Shown: positions 7,207-16,056 of the stretch, in pieces
How the letters are laid out: every line of letters starts with the position of its first letter
How positions within the stretch are numbered: position 1 is the first letter of the stretch
NCBI GenBank assembly: GCA_030650095.1
Contig: JAUSEE010000039.1
Coordinates: forward strand, 1 to 53,345
Origin: Candidatus Buchananbacteria bacterium
Lineage (GTDB): Bacteria; Patescibacteriota; Patescibacteriia; 2-01-FULL-39-33
DNA: 53,345 bases
Direction of reading: 5' to 3'
The notes under the pieces: model-generated
Database searches by the model: none
What the model was told of the DNA's origin: nothing
The model's input: the letters and a program-made list of their open reading frames with translations, nothing else
Position numbers and translations under genes: made by a program

Positions 7207-7236
7207 AGATTTGTCTAGACATGTCTAGACAAATCT
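7207..7236. promoter_or_regulatory. Perfect 30-bp palindromic operator
   Basis: The two 15-bp halves (AGATTTGTCTAGACA and its reverse complement) are perfectly complementary. The centre is two adjacent copies of the 10-bp palindrome TGTCTAGACA. It overlaps the -10 box of the promoter for the HTH gene, an ideal place for a repressor. It starts 32 bp upstream of that gene's ATG. Confidence 0.8.
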
Positions 7237-7261
7237 TATCATTATTGATTTTTAATGTCAA
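7233..7261 (-). promoter_or_regulatory. Promoter of the HTH gene
   Basis: On the minus strand a perfect -35 TTGACA is followed after 17 bp by TAAGAT. The last four bases of the -10 lie inside the 30-bp palindrome, so occupancy of the palindrome should block RNA polymerase. Confidence 0.65.
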
Positions 7262-7405
7262 TATAAATATGAGAGATAATTAGGATAAATATTTTAATGT
7301 AATCGGCAAATAATATTCATAGAATATTTTTTTTGATTATTTATTAATTAGTATATTTATCATATTTTGTCAAGTATGATGTTATTTTTAGTTATGATTT
7401 TATTG

Positions 7406-7434
7406 TTGACATTATATTTTATTTCTACTATAAT
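7406..7434 (+). promoter_or_regulatory. Consensus sigma-70 promoter for the ECF sigma gene
   Basis: TTGACA, 17 bp, TATAAT: a full match to the consensus at both boxes and in spacing. The sigma gene ATG lies 84 bp past the -10. The remaining bases between the two divergent genes (about 7262-7405) are AT-rich with nothing recognised. Confidence 0.8.
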
Positions 7435-7518
7435 TTAATTTGTTTACTAATTTTACACTAATTGTTATAGCTGGCTGGAAACAACTGTAACAAATTACTA
7501 ATTTTCTCGTCATAATAA

Positions 7519-8064
7519 ATGATGAATCCCTTGAATCTAAAGATTCTTTTTTTGAAGGTAAAAAATCAGGATCCGGAAGCTTTTGGCAAGTTCTACGATT
7601 TATATGTTACACGTATATATCGTTTTGTTTTTTTTAAGATAAACTCGGTTTCTGACGCCCAAGACATAACTTCAGAGGTATTTTTGAAACTTTGGCAATA
7701 CGTTAAGGCAGGCAAGGATATTAGGAATTTAAACGCCCTTACCTACATGATTGCCCGCAATATGGTTATAGATTTTTACCGCCGGAATAATAAACTTGAT
7801 GATCCGATATCCGACGAGCACTTCAATATACCAGACGAACAGAAGGATATATTGAGGCAGCAAATCATGGATTCTGAATTAAACGATGTTTTAAAGGGGA
7901 TTGAAAATTTAAAAGATGAATATAAAGAAGCTATCATATTGAAATATTTGGATGAGTTATCTATTTCCGAGATAGCTAAAATACTTAATAAGTCCAATGG
8001 CGCTGTCAGGGTGCTTTTGTACCGCGCCACCAAGGCTTTGAAAGAAAATATAAATGACCAATAA
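7519..8064 (+). CDS. ECF-family RNA polymerase sigma factor
   Basis: A 181-residue sigma-70-family protein with only regions 2 and 4. Region 2 (about residues 22-90) contains FYDLYVTRIYRFVFFKI, the DAQDITSEVFLKLWQ segment for core binding, and ALTYMIARNMVIDFYRR for -10 recognition. Region 4 (about 122-172) has LKDEYKEAIILKYLDELSISEIAKIL and KSNGAVRVLLYRATKAL for -35 recognition. It is followed with an 11-nt overlap by a membrane-anchored DUF5667-like protein, the usual place for an anti-sigma factor. Its own promoter is a perfect housekeeping consensus, so it is not obviously autoregulated. Confidence 0.92.
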   Translation: MMNPLNLKILFLKVKNQDPEAFGKFYDLYVTRIYRFVFFKINSVSDAQDITSEVFLKLWQYVKAGKDIRNLNALTYMIARNMVIDFYRRNNKLDDPISDEHFNIPDEQKDILRQQIMDSELNDVLKGIENLKDEYKEAIILKYLDELSISEIAKILNKSNGAVRVLLYRATKALKENINDQ

Positions 8065-9196
8065 GGAACTAATAGAAAAATTAAACCAGGTTAAGGATTT
8101 CAGATCAGGCGGACAGCCCGACCATGATTGGGTTGTGTCCAATAAAGCCATAATGATGAGCCAACTCCAGCCGGCCAGCCAAAATGAATCACCAGTCAAG
8201 AAAATTGGTGAGGGTTTTTATTATGGCCAATATTTTAACAATATCTTTAGGCAAAGCTTTTTAAAGCCGGCTGTGGCCACTTTAGGTTTGGTTTTTATCA
8301 TATTAGGTTATTCGGCCACATTAAGCGTTGCCAATGCCAGTTTGCCGGGCGATATGTTCTACCCGATTAAAACCACCAAGGAAAGGGTTCAATTAGCTCT
8401 TACTTTTCAAGAAGAAGAAAAGGTTAAGTTGCAAATGACTTTTGTTTCCAATAGAGCTGATGAATTACAACAACTAGTTAAAACAACCAGTGATATAAAT
8501 GACAATACAGAAGCTGTCAAAAAAACAGCCCAGCAGATAACTAAAGATGTTGGCATTGTCAAAGATCATCTTAATGAAATAAATATAGCAACTGTTAATT
8601 CTGATAAAACCAAAGTTATTGAGGCCGCCAAAGAGATTGATACCAAGACTATGGAAGTGAAACAGGGACTAGTGGAAACTCACAGTATTTTATCCCAAGA
8701 TGTTAAAAAAGAAGTTGGCGGCGATCTAAAACAAGCCATTAGCACCACTGAAGAAACAGGCACCAGCGCTTTAAATATCATTATTAAGAAATATGAGAGC
8801 GGGGAAACATCAATAGACAGCCAAGAAGTGGCTTCCCGAGTAGCTGAAAGAATAAAGGATGCCGAAGGCAATATTAAGGGAGCTACCAAGATTATTGAAA
8901 ACGTCAATACTTCCACCCCGGTTATTTTAAAACCAAGCATTACCTCTTCTGGTTCCGCTTCTACAACACCAACATTAAATGAAATCAAGGATCAGCCTCA
9001 AGTGGCTCAAGCGGTGATTAGGGAAGCTAAGGATTTGCTGGATCAAAAGGATTTTTCTTCCGCTTTGGAAAAAATCACCGAAACAAATAAAATAACCAAT
9101 ACTGTAGAAGAAAATATTAGAGTGATAGTAAGTGAATCGGATAAGGCCGAAAATACGAATTCCACAGCTTCCACTAGCACAAGTAAATCATTATAA
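8054..9196 (+). CDS. DUF5667-like membrane protein, putative anti-sigma factor
   Basis: A 380-residue protein with an N-terminal cytoplasmic part of about 70 residues, one transmembrane helix (about 72-92: PAVATLGLVFIILGYSATLS), then a long extracytoplasmic helical region. Just after the helix, NASLPGDMFYPIKTTKERVQLALTF matches the DUF5667 pattern often seen beside ECF sigma factors. The outer part is rich in Lys, Glu, Thr and Val and probably coiled coil; the C-terminus is a Ser/Thr-rich tail. The 11-nt overlap with the sigma gene implies translational coupling. Anti-sigma function is inferred from context and topology, not from a ZAS motif, which I do not see. Confidence 0.75.
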   Translation: MTNKELIEKLNQVKDFRSGGQPDHDWVVSNKAIMMSQLQPASQNESPVKKIGEGFYYGQYFNNIFRQSFLKPAVATLGLVFIILGYSATLSVANASLPGDMFYPIKTTKERVQLALTFQEEEKVKLQMTFVSNRADELQQLVKTTSDINDNTEAVKKTAQQITKDVGIVKDHLNEINIATVNSDKTKVIEAAKEIDTKTMEVKQGLVETHSILSQDVKKEVGGDLKQAISTTEETGTSALNIIIKKYESGETSIDSQEVASRVAERIKDAEGNIKGATKIIENVNTSTPVILKPSITSSGSASTTPTLNEIKDQPQVAQAVIREAKDLLDQKDFSSALEKITETNKITNTVEENIRVIVSESDKAENTNSTASTSTSKSL

Positions 9197-9217
9197 GATA
9201 GAATGTATAAGATTTCA

Positions 9218-9570
9218 GCCGAAGGCGATATTTCATAAGTTTATCGATGGCATCTGAAAAAGCCGGCGAGGTTTATCTGCCGATTAGGCAGGCCAAGTAA
9301 TTTTAATAATTGGTGTCAGTAAGCAGGCTTGCCTGCCGGAGGCAGGGAGCCACCGCCGAGCACAGTTTTCGGCCAATGGTCGAAAAGAGCGCTTAGCGGT
9401 AGTTCCATGCACGGACATACCAATTCGGATGTTCATTAAATTTTGGGGCAGAAATGGAGCAATAGTTCTCTATCTGCTATTTGGTAAAGGTTGAACTGTT
9501 TTAGAAAGCAGGGCCTTTAGCCGGGTAGAGTTTAGGAAATCTCTTTGTAATCAAAGAGGTTCTAACTCTT
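9218..9570 (+). ncRNA. Candidate structured RNA / leader upstream of the S-layer gene
   Basis: The 429-bp gap is more GC-rich than other spacers and dense in hairpins: CGATA/TATCG (about 9225-9247), GCAGGC/GCCTGC near 9325, a 9-bp stem with AAT loop (9366-9386), GGACAT/ATGTTC near 9413-9434, GCAG-ATAG/CTAT-CTGC near 9450-9478, and CTCTTTG/CAAAGAG within an outer AGAGTT/AACTCT stem (about 9527-9569). No convincing open reading frame is present. I could not match it to RNase P RNA, tmRNA, SRP RNA, 6S RNA or a known riboswitch. It could be a long 5' leader, an independent RNA, or a cluster of decayed repeats. Confidence 0.35.
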
Positions 9571-9625
9571 GTTTCCATCCCATTTTTTAAAAGAACATTT
9601 TAATAAATAAAAATCTAATTCATTT

Positions 9626-12600
9626 ATGAGAAAATTAGTAACTTACGTTGTAGTAGTTGCTACTATCGTTTGGTCTTTGGGACTAGCCGCTGTTGTTCCA
9701 GCTTCAGCCGCTTACACACCAGTTGCTGGTGATTTGATCAAAACATCAACCGATAGCGCAGTTTACTACATCGACGCAGGTGGCAAACGAAATTTGTTTG
9801 TCAATGGCGTTACTTTCTGGACATGGTACAGTGGCAGTTGGTCAGCTCTTAAAATGGGCAATAAAACACCAGTTGTTAAAATTCTATCCCAGGGAGATTT
9901 TGATGCCCTAACCAACGGCACTCATGTGGCTGTTAGAGCAGGCGTCAAATTAATCAAATTCCAAAACAGCCCTAAGGTTTATGTTGTTAGCACAGGCAAT
10001 GTCTTAAGAGAAGTAAGCGATACACTCGCTAAGTCTCTTTTTGGCGCTGACTACGCTACCAAGAAATTAATCACCATCCAAAATGGTTTTGAAGGTGATT
10101 ATACCAAAGGCGCAGCTTTAGCTAGCGGTGATAAGCTACCTGACGGTTCTTTAATTAAGTATTCAGGCAGCGAGGACATTTTCTACATCCAAGATGGCCT
10201 AAAGAGAATGGTAACCAGCGACGCTTTCATTGCTAACGGTTTTTGGGCTAGTTCAGTTGTGACTGTTCCTGCTACTATGGTTTATACCGCCGGAACTTCA
10301 ATCACTGGTGAAGAAGCAGCACTTACAACTATTGTTGGTACGGTTGTTCCTCCAGGACCTACTGCTGGATCCGTAACTGTTGCTTTAGCTTCTGATACTC
10401 CAGCTGCCGGATTGGCTTTAACCAGTGCTCAACGAGTTGGCTTTACCAAAGTTAACTTCACCGCTTCTAATGACGGCGATGCTATTATTGATAGCATGGT
10501 TGTTCAGAGAACCGGTATCGGAGCTGATACAGATTTTTCCACTCTTATTTTAATGGATGCTAGTGGTAATGTTATTGGCAATTCACAAACTTTGAATTCA
10601 GTACACCAAGTAACCTTCTCAACTGATTTAACTATTCCAAAAGGCACCACCAAGTCTTATACCTTAGCAGCTAATATGGCTACTACTGGTTTAGGCGGCG
10701 GTAACTTGCCTTCTTTGTCATTAGTTTCAGTTGCAGCTAAAGGTTCAACCACTGTTGTTGGCACTTTGCCAATTGTCGGCAATGTTATGACAATTAACAG
10801 CGCTTTGACTATCGGTACTGTTACCGTTACTCAAGTTGGAGCTTCTTATAATCCAACCAATGCTACCAAGCAAGTTGGAACAGAGAACTATATTTTTGCT
10901 TCTTTGAAAGCCACTGCTAATTCAACTGAAGATATTCAGATTGAATCAATCAGATGGTACCAAGCTTCCACAACTGCTGACACCGATATCACCGGTCTTG
11001 AATTATTGCAAGATGGCGTTACTGTTGTCGGCACAGGCAGTTTAGTTGACAGAGAAGTGATCTTTACTTTTGCCACTCCAGTTAAGATTTTGAAAGGCAA
11101 CACTAAAGAGTTCAGTATCCGTGGCGATATCGTCAATGGTTCTGGACGAGTAGCTTCTTTTGGTCCTAGCAAGATAACAGACTGGAAGGTTAAAGGTTTG
11201 ACTTATAGTGCTTACCTTAACCCGACTTATGATGCAACTACTGAGCCAAATCTAGTCCCTGATCAAACAGAGACAACTATTGGCAGCGGTTCCATTACTT
11301 TCTCCAAGGCTGTTATCAATAGCACTAATGTTGCTCCATCTGTGGCTAACCAGGAGTTGAGCGCTTTTTACGCTCAAGTTATTGGTGAACCAATTGTTAT
11401 GACCAGAATCGTAGTTGATGTAGCTACTTCCAGCTCTAAGATCACCAATGTTAAAATTGTTGATGAAAATGGCAATACTGTTGCTGGTCCAACTGATCCA
11501 GGAGCAGGCGGAGGTTATGCTACTTCTACCGATACCATCACTTTCCCAGTAGGTACTCACAAGTACACTATTAAGGGAGATTTAGTCTCTGCAGCTCAAT
11601 GGGCAGCTAGTGCTTCATTGGCTATTAGACTTGATGGCGCACATTTGACGGCTAAAGGTCAAACTACTAATTTGACCATTACACCTTCACCAAGCACCTT
11701 CTTGTCTTTGGATACATTGACAGTTAGGACCGCTTCCTTGACGGTGGGAACTTCAGCTTCACCAGCCGCTCAAAGCGTAGTTAAGGGAACATCTAATTAT
11801 GTTTTTGCCAACTTTACTCTTAGCACTTCCGGTTCAGGCGAAGATATAAAAGTTACCCAATTGACTATTAAGCACACTACCACTGCTGAAGGTAATTTTG
11901 ACGATATCCAAAATATAACTTTATATGATGGCACTACCGCCTTAAATACCCCAGTTCAGGGCACTTCCGAAACTGCTGATAGCGCCTTTGGTTCTACAGC
12001 TACCACTACTATCACTCTTTTAACTGCCTTAGTTATTCCTAAAGATACGGTTAAGACTTTGACTTTAAAAGGTGATATTTCCGGTTCGGCTGCTGCTGTT
12101 GGCCATGCTTTCGGTATTGTCAGAGCAGGCAATGTTGTAGCTCAAGGTTCAGGCACAGGCACAACAGTCACTCCGACTGTAACTGTCAGTGATGGACAGC
12201 TTCAAACTGTCAATTCTTCTGGTACTCTAAGATACTACGCCGCTGGTAATAACCCTGGCAACCAAATAGTTGTTGGTAATACTACCGGTAATATCGTTGG
12301 TCAAATCACTCTTGACCCTCTATATGAGAGTATTGAAATCACCAGCATTGGCATGACCTTCAATGATGCTGCAGGCGCAAATGATGTGTCTAGCATTGAC
12401 ATCACTGACGGCACTAATACCTGGAATGTTCCAGTTAGCGGACAATATGCCACAGTTTCTCCAGTTGCCGGTTCACTTATCGTTGTTCCAGTTTCTTCTG
12501 GTGGAGCGCTTAAAACCTTAACTGTTAAGGCTAATACCAGCCGATCCGGTTTGAATCAAGCCGCTGTTTCCGGTGATAGTTTCACTATTACCTTCACTAA

Positions 12601-13318
12601 CATCGTGGCTAAAGGCAAATCATCTGGTATAACTGGCGGTGATGGCGGTGACATGACTATTACTGGTCAAACCACTGCTACCAACAGCAACTACATCTAT
12701 GCTTCTAAGCCAACTGTCGGTAACTTTACTTCCGCTTTAGGCACTGGCAATGGACGTACTCTGTTCCAATTCACTGTTTCAGCTGATGCCAAGGGTGATG
12801 TCGGTTTCTATAAAGTAACCTTTGATATCACTACCGGAGCTAACAGCGGTGTTACAACCACTAATTTGAGGTTTATTGAAAATCCAGGTAGCAGCGAGGT
12901 AGATCTATCTTATAGAGAAACCAATTATGCTCTGCCTGATTTTGATAGCCGTCCAGAACTTATCGTTGCTGGCGAAGGCGGTACTCTTCGTTACAACATC
13001 ATCTTTAACACCCAAGCCTATACAGCTAGCCCAAGTTGGGAATATAGAACTGTAGGAGCAGGACAAAGCAAGACTTTTGCTTTGAGAGGCGATGTAGGCA
13101 AGAGTACAACAGGCAGCTTCAACTATTCTATTGCTTTGATTGGTGATGGCGCAGCCGCCGCTATGGGCGATGCGACCACGACCGATGCTTTAGCTAATGA
13201 TAGTTTCATCTGGTCTGATTTGAACTATGGTAATAACACCGGTACTGCTACAGCCACCAATGAGTGGACTAACGGTTACCTCTTGTTTACTACCTCAACT
13301 CAATCAGCTAGTTTCTAA
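9626..13318 (+). CDS. S-layer-like surface protein with tandem beta modules
   Basis: A 1230-residue secreted protein. Residues 1-28 are a signal peptide ending ASA. Residues about 35-220 contain three copies of a repeat with consensus G-x-LIK-x4-S-x2-VYY-x4-G-x2-R (starting near 35, 112 and 175); two of these units recur in the protein at 19994-21268. From about 245 to the end are several Thr/Ser/Val/Gly-rich beta-sandwich modules of about 110-170 residues (recurring NYIFA/NYVFA, EDI and IPKGTTKSYTL-type motifs). There is no LPXTG motif or C-terminal anchor helix, so the N-terminal repeats may bind the wall or a glycan. Codon use is biased to GCT/ACT/GGT-type codons, consistent with very high expression. 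A strong terminator follows. Most likely the S-layer or a major surface protein. Confidence 0.8.
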   Translation: MRKLVTYVVVVATIVWSLGLAAVVPASAAYTPVAGDLIKTSTDSAVYYIDAGGKRNLFVNGVTFWTWYSGSWSALKMGNKTPVVKILSQGDFDALTNGTHVAVRAGVKLIKFQNSPKVYVVSTGNVLREVSDTLAKSLFGADYATKKLITIQNGFEGDYTKGAALASGDKLPDGSLIKYSGSEDIFYIQDGLKRMVTSDAFIANGFWASSVVTVPATMVYTAGTSITGEEAALTTIVGTVVPPGPTAGSVTVALASDTPAAGLALTSAQRVGFTKVNFTASNDGDAIIDSMVVQRTGIGADTDFSTLILMDASGNVIGNSQTLNSVHQVTFSTDLTIPKGTTKSYTLAANMATTGLGGGNLPSLSLVSVAAKGSTTVVGTLPIVGNVMTINSALTIGTVTVTQVGASYNPTNATKQVGTENYIFASLKATANSTEDIQIESIRWYQASTTADTDITGLELLQDGVTVVGTGSLVDREVIFTFATPVKILKGNTKEFSIRGDIVNGSGRVASFGPSKITDWKVKGLTYSAYLNPTYDATTEPNLVPDQTETTIGSGSITFSKAVINSTNVAPSVANQELSAFYAQVIGEPIVMTRIVVDVATSSSKITNVKIVDENGNTVAGPTDPGAGGGYATSTDTITFPVGTHKYTIKGDLVSAAQWAASASLAIRLDGAHLTAKGQTTNLTITPSPSTFLSLDTLTVRTASLTVGTSASPAAQSVVKGTSNYVFANFTLSTSGSGEDIKVTQLTIKHTTTAEGNFDDIQNITLYDGTTALNTPVQGTSETADSAFGSTATTTITLLTALVIPKDTVKTLTLKGDISGSAAAVGHAFGIVRAGNVVAQGSGTGTTVTPTVTVSDGQLQTVNSSGTLRYYAAGNNPGNQIVVGNTTGNIVGQITLDPLYESIEITSIGMTFNDAAGANDVSSIDITDGTNTWNVPVSGQYATVSPVAGSLIVVPVSSGGALKTLTVKANTSRSGLNQAAVSGDSFTITFTNIVAKGKSSGITGGDGGDMTITGQTTATNSNYIYASKPTVGNFTSALGTGNGRTLFQFTVSADAKGDVGFYKVTFDITTGANSGVTTTNLRFIENPGSSEVDLSYRETNYALPDFDSRPELIVAGEGGTLRYNIIFNTQAYTASPSWEYRTVGAGQSKTFALRGDVGKSTTGSFNYSIALIGDGAAAAMGDATTTDALANDSFIWSDLNYGNNTGTATATNEWTNGYLLFTTSTQSASF

Positions 13319-13359
13319 TGTAGCTGTCCTAACATGGTTGGATAATTGTTGAAATAGAA

Positions 13360-13389
13360 AATACCGCACCCATTAATGGGTGCGGTATT
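13360..13389 (+). terminator. Strong terminator after the S-layer gene
   Basis: A perfect 30-bp palindrome: AATACCGCACCCATT and its exact complement. It is followed by GATTTTAAGCCG and a run of eight T. It lies 41 bp after the stop codon of the surface protein gene. Confidence 0.85.
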
Positions 13390-13416
13390 GATTTTAAGCC
13401 GTTTTTTTTGTATAAT
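13388..13416 (+). promoter_or_regulatory. Promoter for the O-antigen-ligase gene
   Basis: TTGATT, 17 bp, TATAAT. The -35 begins in the last bases of the preceding terminator stem. It gives a leader of about 180 nt that contains the palindromic repeat at 13446-13524. Confidence 0.6.
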
Positions 13417-13445
13417 TATTCTAAATATTATTGCGTTTATTATAC

Positions 13446-13524
13446 TGTCATTGCGAGGAACGAAGCAATCTCGTGTTTGAAATGGGATTGCTTCCACCGC
13501 ATCAAGTGCGGTGTCGCAATGACA
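13446..13524. repeat. Dispersed palindromic repeat, TGTCATTGCGAG type
   Basis: A 79-bp element with TGTCATTGCGA and TCGCAATGACA at its ends, an inner CGAAGCAATCTC / GGATTGCTTC pair, and a local CACCGCATCAAGTGCGGTG hairpin. It is the same family as 5214-5293. It lies in the predicted 5' leader of the next gene. Confidence 0.9.
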
Positions 13525-13530
13525 ATAGGG

Positions 13531-13584
13531 TGTCATTGCAAGGGAGCTTAAGCGGATCCTCGCGAAGGCGGGGAAACAATCTCA
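13531..13584. repeat. Partial copy of the TGTCATTGCGAG repeat
   Basis: TGTCATTGCAAG and a terminal AACAATCTCAT resemble the left half of the adjacent intact element, with a diverged middle. It reads as a decayed tandem copy immediately before the next gene. Confidence 0.5.
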
Positions 13585-13599
13585 TTTTAATATAAACTT

Positions 13600-16035
13600 A
13601 TGAAATTACAACTGGAAAAATACATTATTTTAGCAATAAAAATAAGCTTGACAGCTGTTTTATTTTTGCCGCTTTTAGCTGATGGCTCCTTTTATTTCCC
13701 TTTTATCTTTTCGCGTGATGTGGCTTTTAGAATTTTAAGCGAATTAGCTTTTGTCCTCTATCTTTATTTGGCCCTGTCTAATACTGGGTATAGGCCAAGA
13801 TTTAACTTACTGGCTAAAGTGGTTACCGCTTTTTTTGTGGTGTTGCTCCTGGCTTCTATTTTCGGCGTTAATTTTAAAGCTAGCTTGTGGGGCGATTATG
13901 AAAGAATGGGCGGATTATTCCATTTAGCCCATGTTTATTTGTATTTCTTAGTCTTGATTAATATTTTTAAAACCAAAGAAGATTGGCTCAAAGCCATCAC
14001 AATTTCTTTATTTGTCAGTTTAATGACCTGTTTTATCGCCTTAGCGCAATATTTAGATACCGGTGTTATTTCTAAAGCCGGCAGCGGCGAGAGATTGTCC
14101 AGCAGCATTGGCAACGCTTCTTTTTTTGCCGGCTACCTGCTGATAAATTTATTATTGGGCTTCTATCTTTTTTGGAATAAGCAATTCAAAATAAAAATAT
14201 TTTTTTATACTTTGTTATGTTTTGATGTGTTTTTGATTGGTTATGAAACTTATTCTCGCCTAACTATCGGCCGCGGTTTTCTCTTGCCTATGCTGTCTAA
14301 TAAAATTTTTTTAGCAGCCGTTATTTTTATTCAATTAATGGCCGTTTTGGCTTACTTTTATAAAAATAAATATCAAGCTACTCGTCTTTTTCTGGGCGTT
14401 ATTCTGCTATTTGAAAGTTTTATTTTATTTTCTACCCAGACTCGCGGCGCGGTCTTGGGTGTTTATATCGGCTTGATTATTTTGGCCATCTTGAATTTGT
14501 TTTTCAACAGATCTTATGAACAAAAAATAAAAAAGAGATTATCACTTTGGCTGTCTTTAATTGTTTTATTTTTACTTATCGCCTCGCCTTTGATTATCTA
14601 TTTTAATCGCGATGCCAGTTTTATACAAAACCAGCCTACCCTAAGAAGATTAGCTACCATTTCAGCCACTGATATTACCACCCAGTCTCGTTTGGTAACT
14701 TGGCGTGGCAGTTTTAGGGGTTTAATGGACCGGCCGGTTTTAGGTTGGGGCGTGGAAAATTATAAAGACGCTTTCAATAAATATTTTCCTACGGAAATAT
14801 ATCTGGATCGCGGTTCGCAATTGTGGTTTGACCGGGCGCATAATGTGGTGGTGGATGTGGCTGTTAGTTCCGGTTTTGTCGGTTTGGCTGTTTATTTGTC
14901 GATTTATCTGGTGGCTTTTTGGCAGATTTTTAAAGTTTATAGACAAAAACACGATTTTAGCATTTTGATTATGGCGGTTTTGGTTGTGGCTTATTTTATC
15001 CAAGATCTTTTTGTCTTTGACACTTTAAATACGGAATTAATGATTTTTTTGGTCTGGGGCTTTATTGTTTTCTCGTCTCAAATGCCTCCAGACGATCAAA
15101 TTGTTAAAAATAAAATATCGGACAATAAAAAATATTCTTTGGTTCCACTCGTTTTCCTTTTGGTTATTTTTGTCATTTTTACTTATTTGTTTAATATCAA
15201 ATCGGCCCAGGCCAATCTTTTGCTGGCTAAGCAACTAGCTCTTCGTTCCCAAGCCGCTGCTCCTTATTACGATCCAAGGGTGGAAGTCATAATTATGGAT
15301 TCGATCAATTTAAGCCCCATAGGCCGTTTTGAGGCCAGACAGCAGTTGGCTAATTATTTAATGTCTTTGGCTAAAAGTGATACCAATCCCCAGCAATTAG
15401 CCGATTTGGCCGAATTAACGATCGGTGAATTAAAAAAGAGCATTGACGAAGAACCACAAAATGTTAGGAATTATCTTTATTTGGCTACAGTTTATAACTC
15501 CATTTATAGCCTCAACTCCCAATATCCTAAGGATGCGGTTAAACTCCTGACCGATTCCATACCTCTTAGCCCGACTCGTCCTCAAATTTATTCAGAAAGA
15601 TGCCTGGCTTATTTGAATCAGAAATTATATGATGAAGCCATAGCTGATTGCCAGAAATCTTTGGATTTAAGCCCGGGAGTGATGGAATCTCATTGGAATT
15701 TGTTCTCGGCTTACATTTCTGCCGATAGAAACGAAGAAGCTGACAAGGAGCTGGCTATAGCCAGAGAAATAGGGGATAAAATAGGCAATCCGGTTATATT
15801 AGATAAATTGATGAATGTTTACATCCAGTTTTCCAAATGGCCTAAATTAATTGATCTTCTGAAGCAGGAGATAATTAAAAACCCCAATGATGTCGGCTGG
15901 CATGTTAAATTAGCCGTAGCTTATAAAGAAAACGGCCAAAAAGATCAAGCCAGATTAGAAGCGCAAAAGGCTTTAGAATTAGATCCCAGCCTTAAGGAAG
16001 AAGTGGATATGTTTTTAAAACTTTTAAACGAATAA
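13600..16035 (+). CDS. O-antigen ligase/polymerase-type membrane protein with TPR tail
   Basis: An 811-residue protein. About the first 550 residues are hydrophobic, with some 10-13 transmembrane helices. The Wzy_C/WaaL-type loop lies around residues 360-420: TQSRLVTWRGSF, then RPVLGWGVENY and FDRAHNVVVDV. The soluble C-terminus (about 600-811) contains tetratricopeptide repeats such as RPQIYSERCLAYLNQKLYDE. The family polymerises O-antigen, ligates glycan to lipid A core, or transfers glycan to protein; with no LPS expected here, polymerisation or protein O-glycosylation is more plausible. It is paralogous to the protein at 16908-18974 and shares an operon with a TPR protein. Confidence 0.85.
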   Translation: MKLQLEKYIILAIKISLTAVLFLPLLADGSFYFPFIFSRDVAFRILSELAFVLYLYLALSNTGYRPRFNLLAKVVTAFFVVLLLASIFGVNFKASLWGDYERMGGLFHLAHVYLYFLVLINIFKTKEDWLKAITISLFVSLMTCFIALAQYLDTGVISKAGSGERLSSSIGNASFFAGYLLINLLLGFYLFWNKQFKIKIFFYTLLCFDVFLIGYETYSRLTIGRGFLLPMLSNKIFLAAVIFIQLMAVLAYFYKNKYQATRLFLGVILLFESFILFSTQTRGAVLGVYIGLIILAILNLFFNRSYEQKIKKRLSLWLSLIVLFLLIASPLIIYFNRDASFIQNQPTLRRLATISATDITTQSRLVTWRGSFRGLMDRPVLGWGVENYKDAFNKYFPTEIYLDRGSQLWFDRAHNVVVDVAVSSGFVGLAVYLSIYLVAFWQIFKVYRQKHDFSILIMAVLVVAYFIQDLFVFDTLNTELMIFLVWGFIVFSSQMPPDDQIVKNKISDNKKYSLVPLVFLLVIFVIFTYLFNIKSAQANLLLAKQLALRSQAAAPYYDPRVEVIIMDSINLSPIGRFEARQQLANYLMSLAKSDTNPQQLADLAELTIGELKKSIDEEPQNVRNYLYLATVYNSIYSLNSQYPKDAVKLLTDSIPLSPTRPQIYSERCLAYLNQKLYDEAIADCQKSLDLSPGVMESHWNLFSAYISADRNEEADKELAIAREIGDKIGNPVILDKLMNVYIQFSKWPKLIDLLKQEIIKNPNDVGWHVKLAVAYKENGQKDQARLEAQKALELDPSLKEEVDMFLKLLNE

Positions 16036-16056
16036 TAAAATAATAAATCAACCAAT

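Noticed and set aside
7207-7236. Palindrome considered as a ParB (parS), recombination or phage attachment site
   Set aside because: It does not match parS, there is no integrase or ParB nearby, and its overlap with a -10 box is better explained as an operator.
9197-9625. Attempt to read this gap as RNase P RNA, tmRNA, SRP RNA, 6S RNA, T-box, cobalamin or c-di-GMP riboswitch
   Set aside because: None of the conserved core motifs of these families was found, so only a generic structured-RNA call is kept.
13315-13536. Minus-strand open frame of 73 codons after the S-layer gene
   Set aside because: It spans the terminator palindrome and the TGTCATTGCGAG repeat; the product is a translation of these elements.
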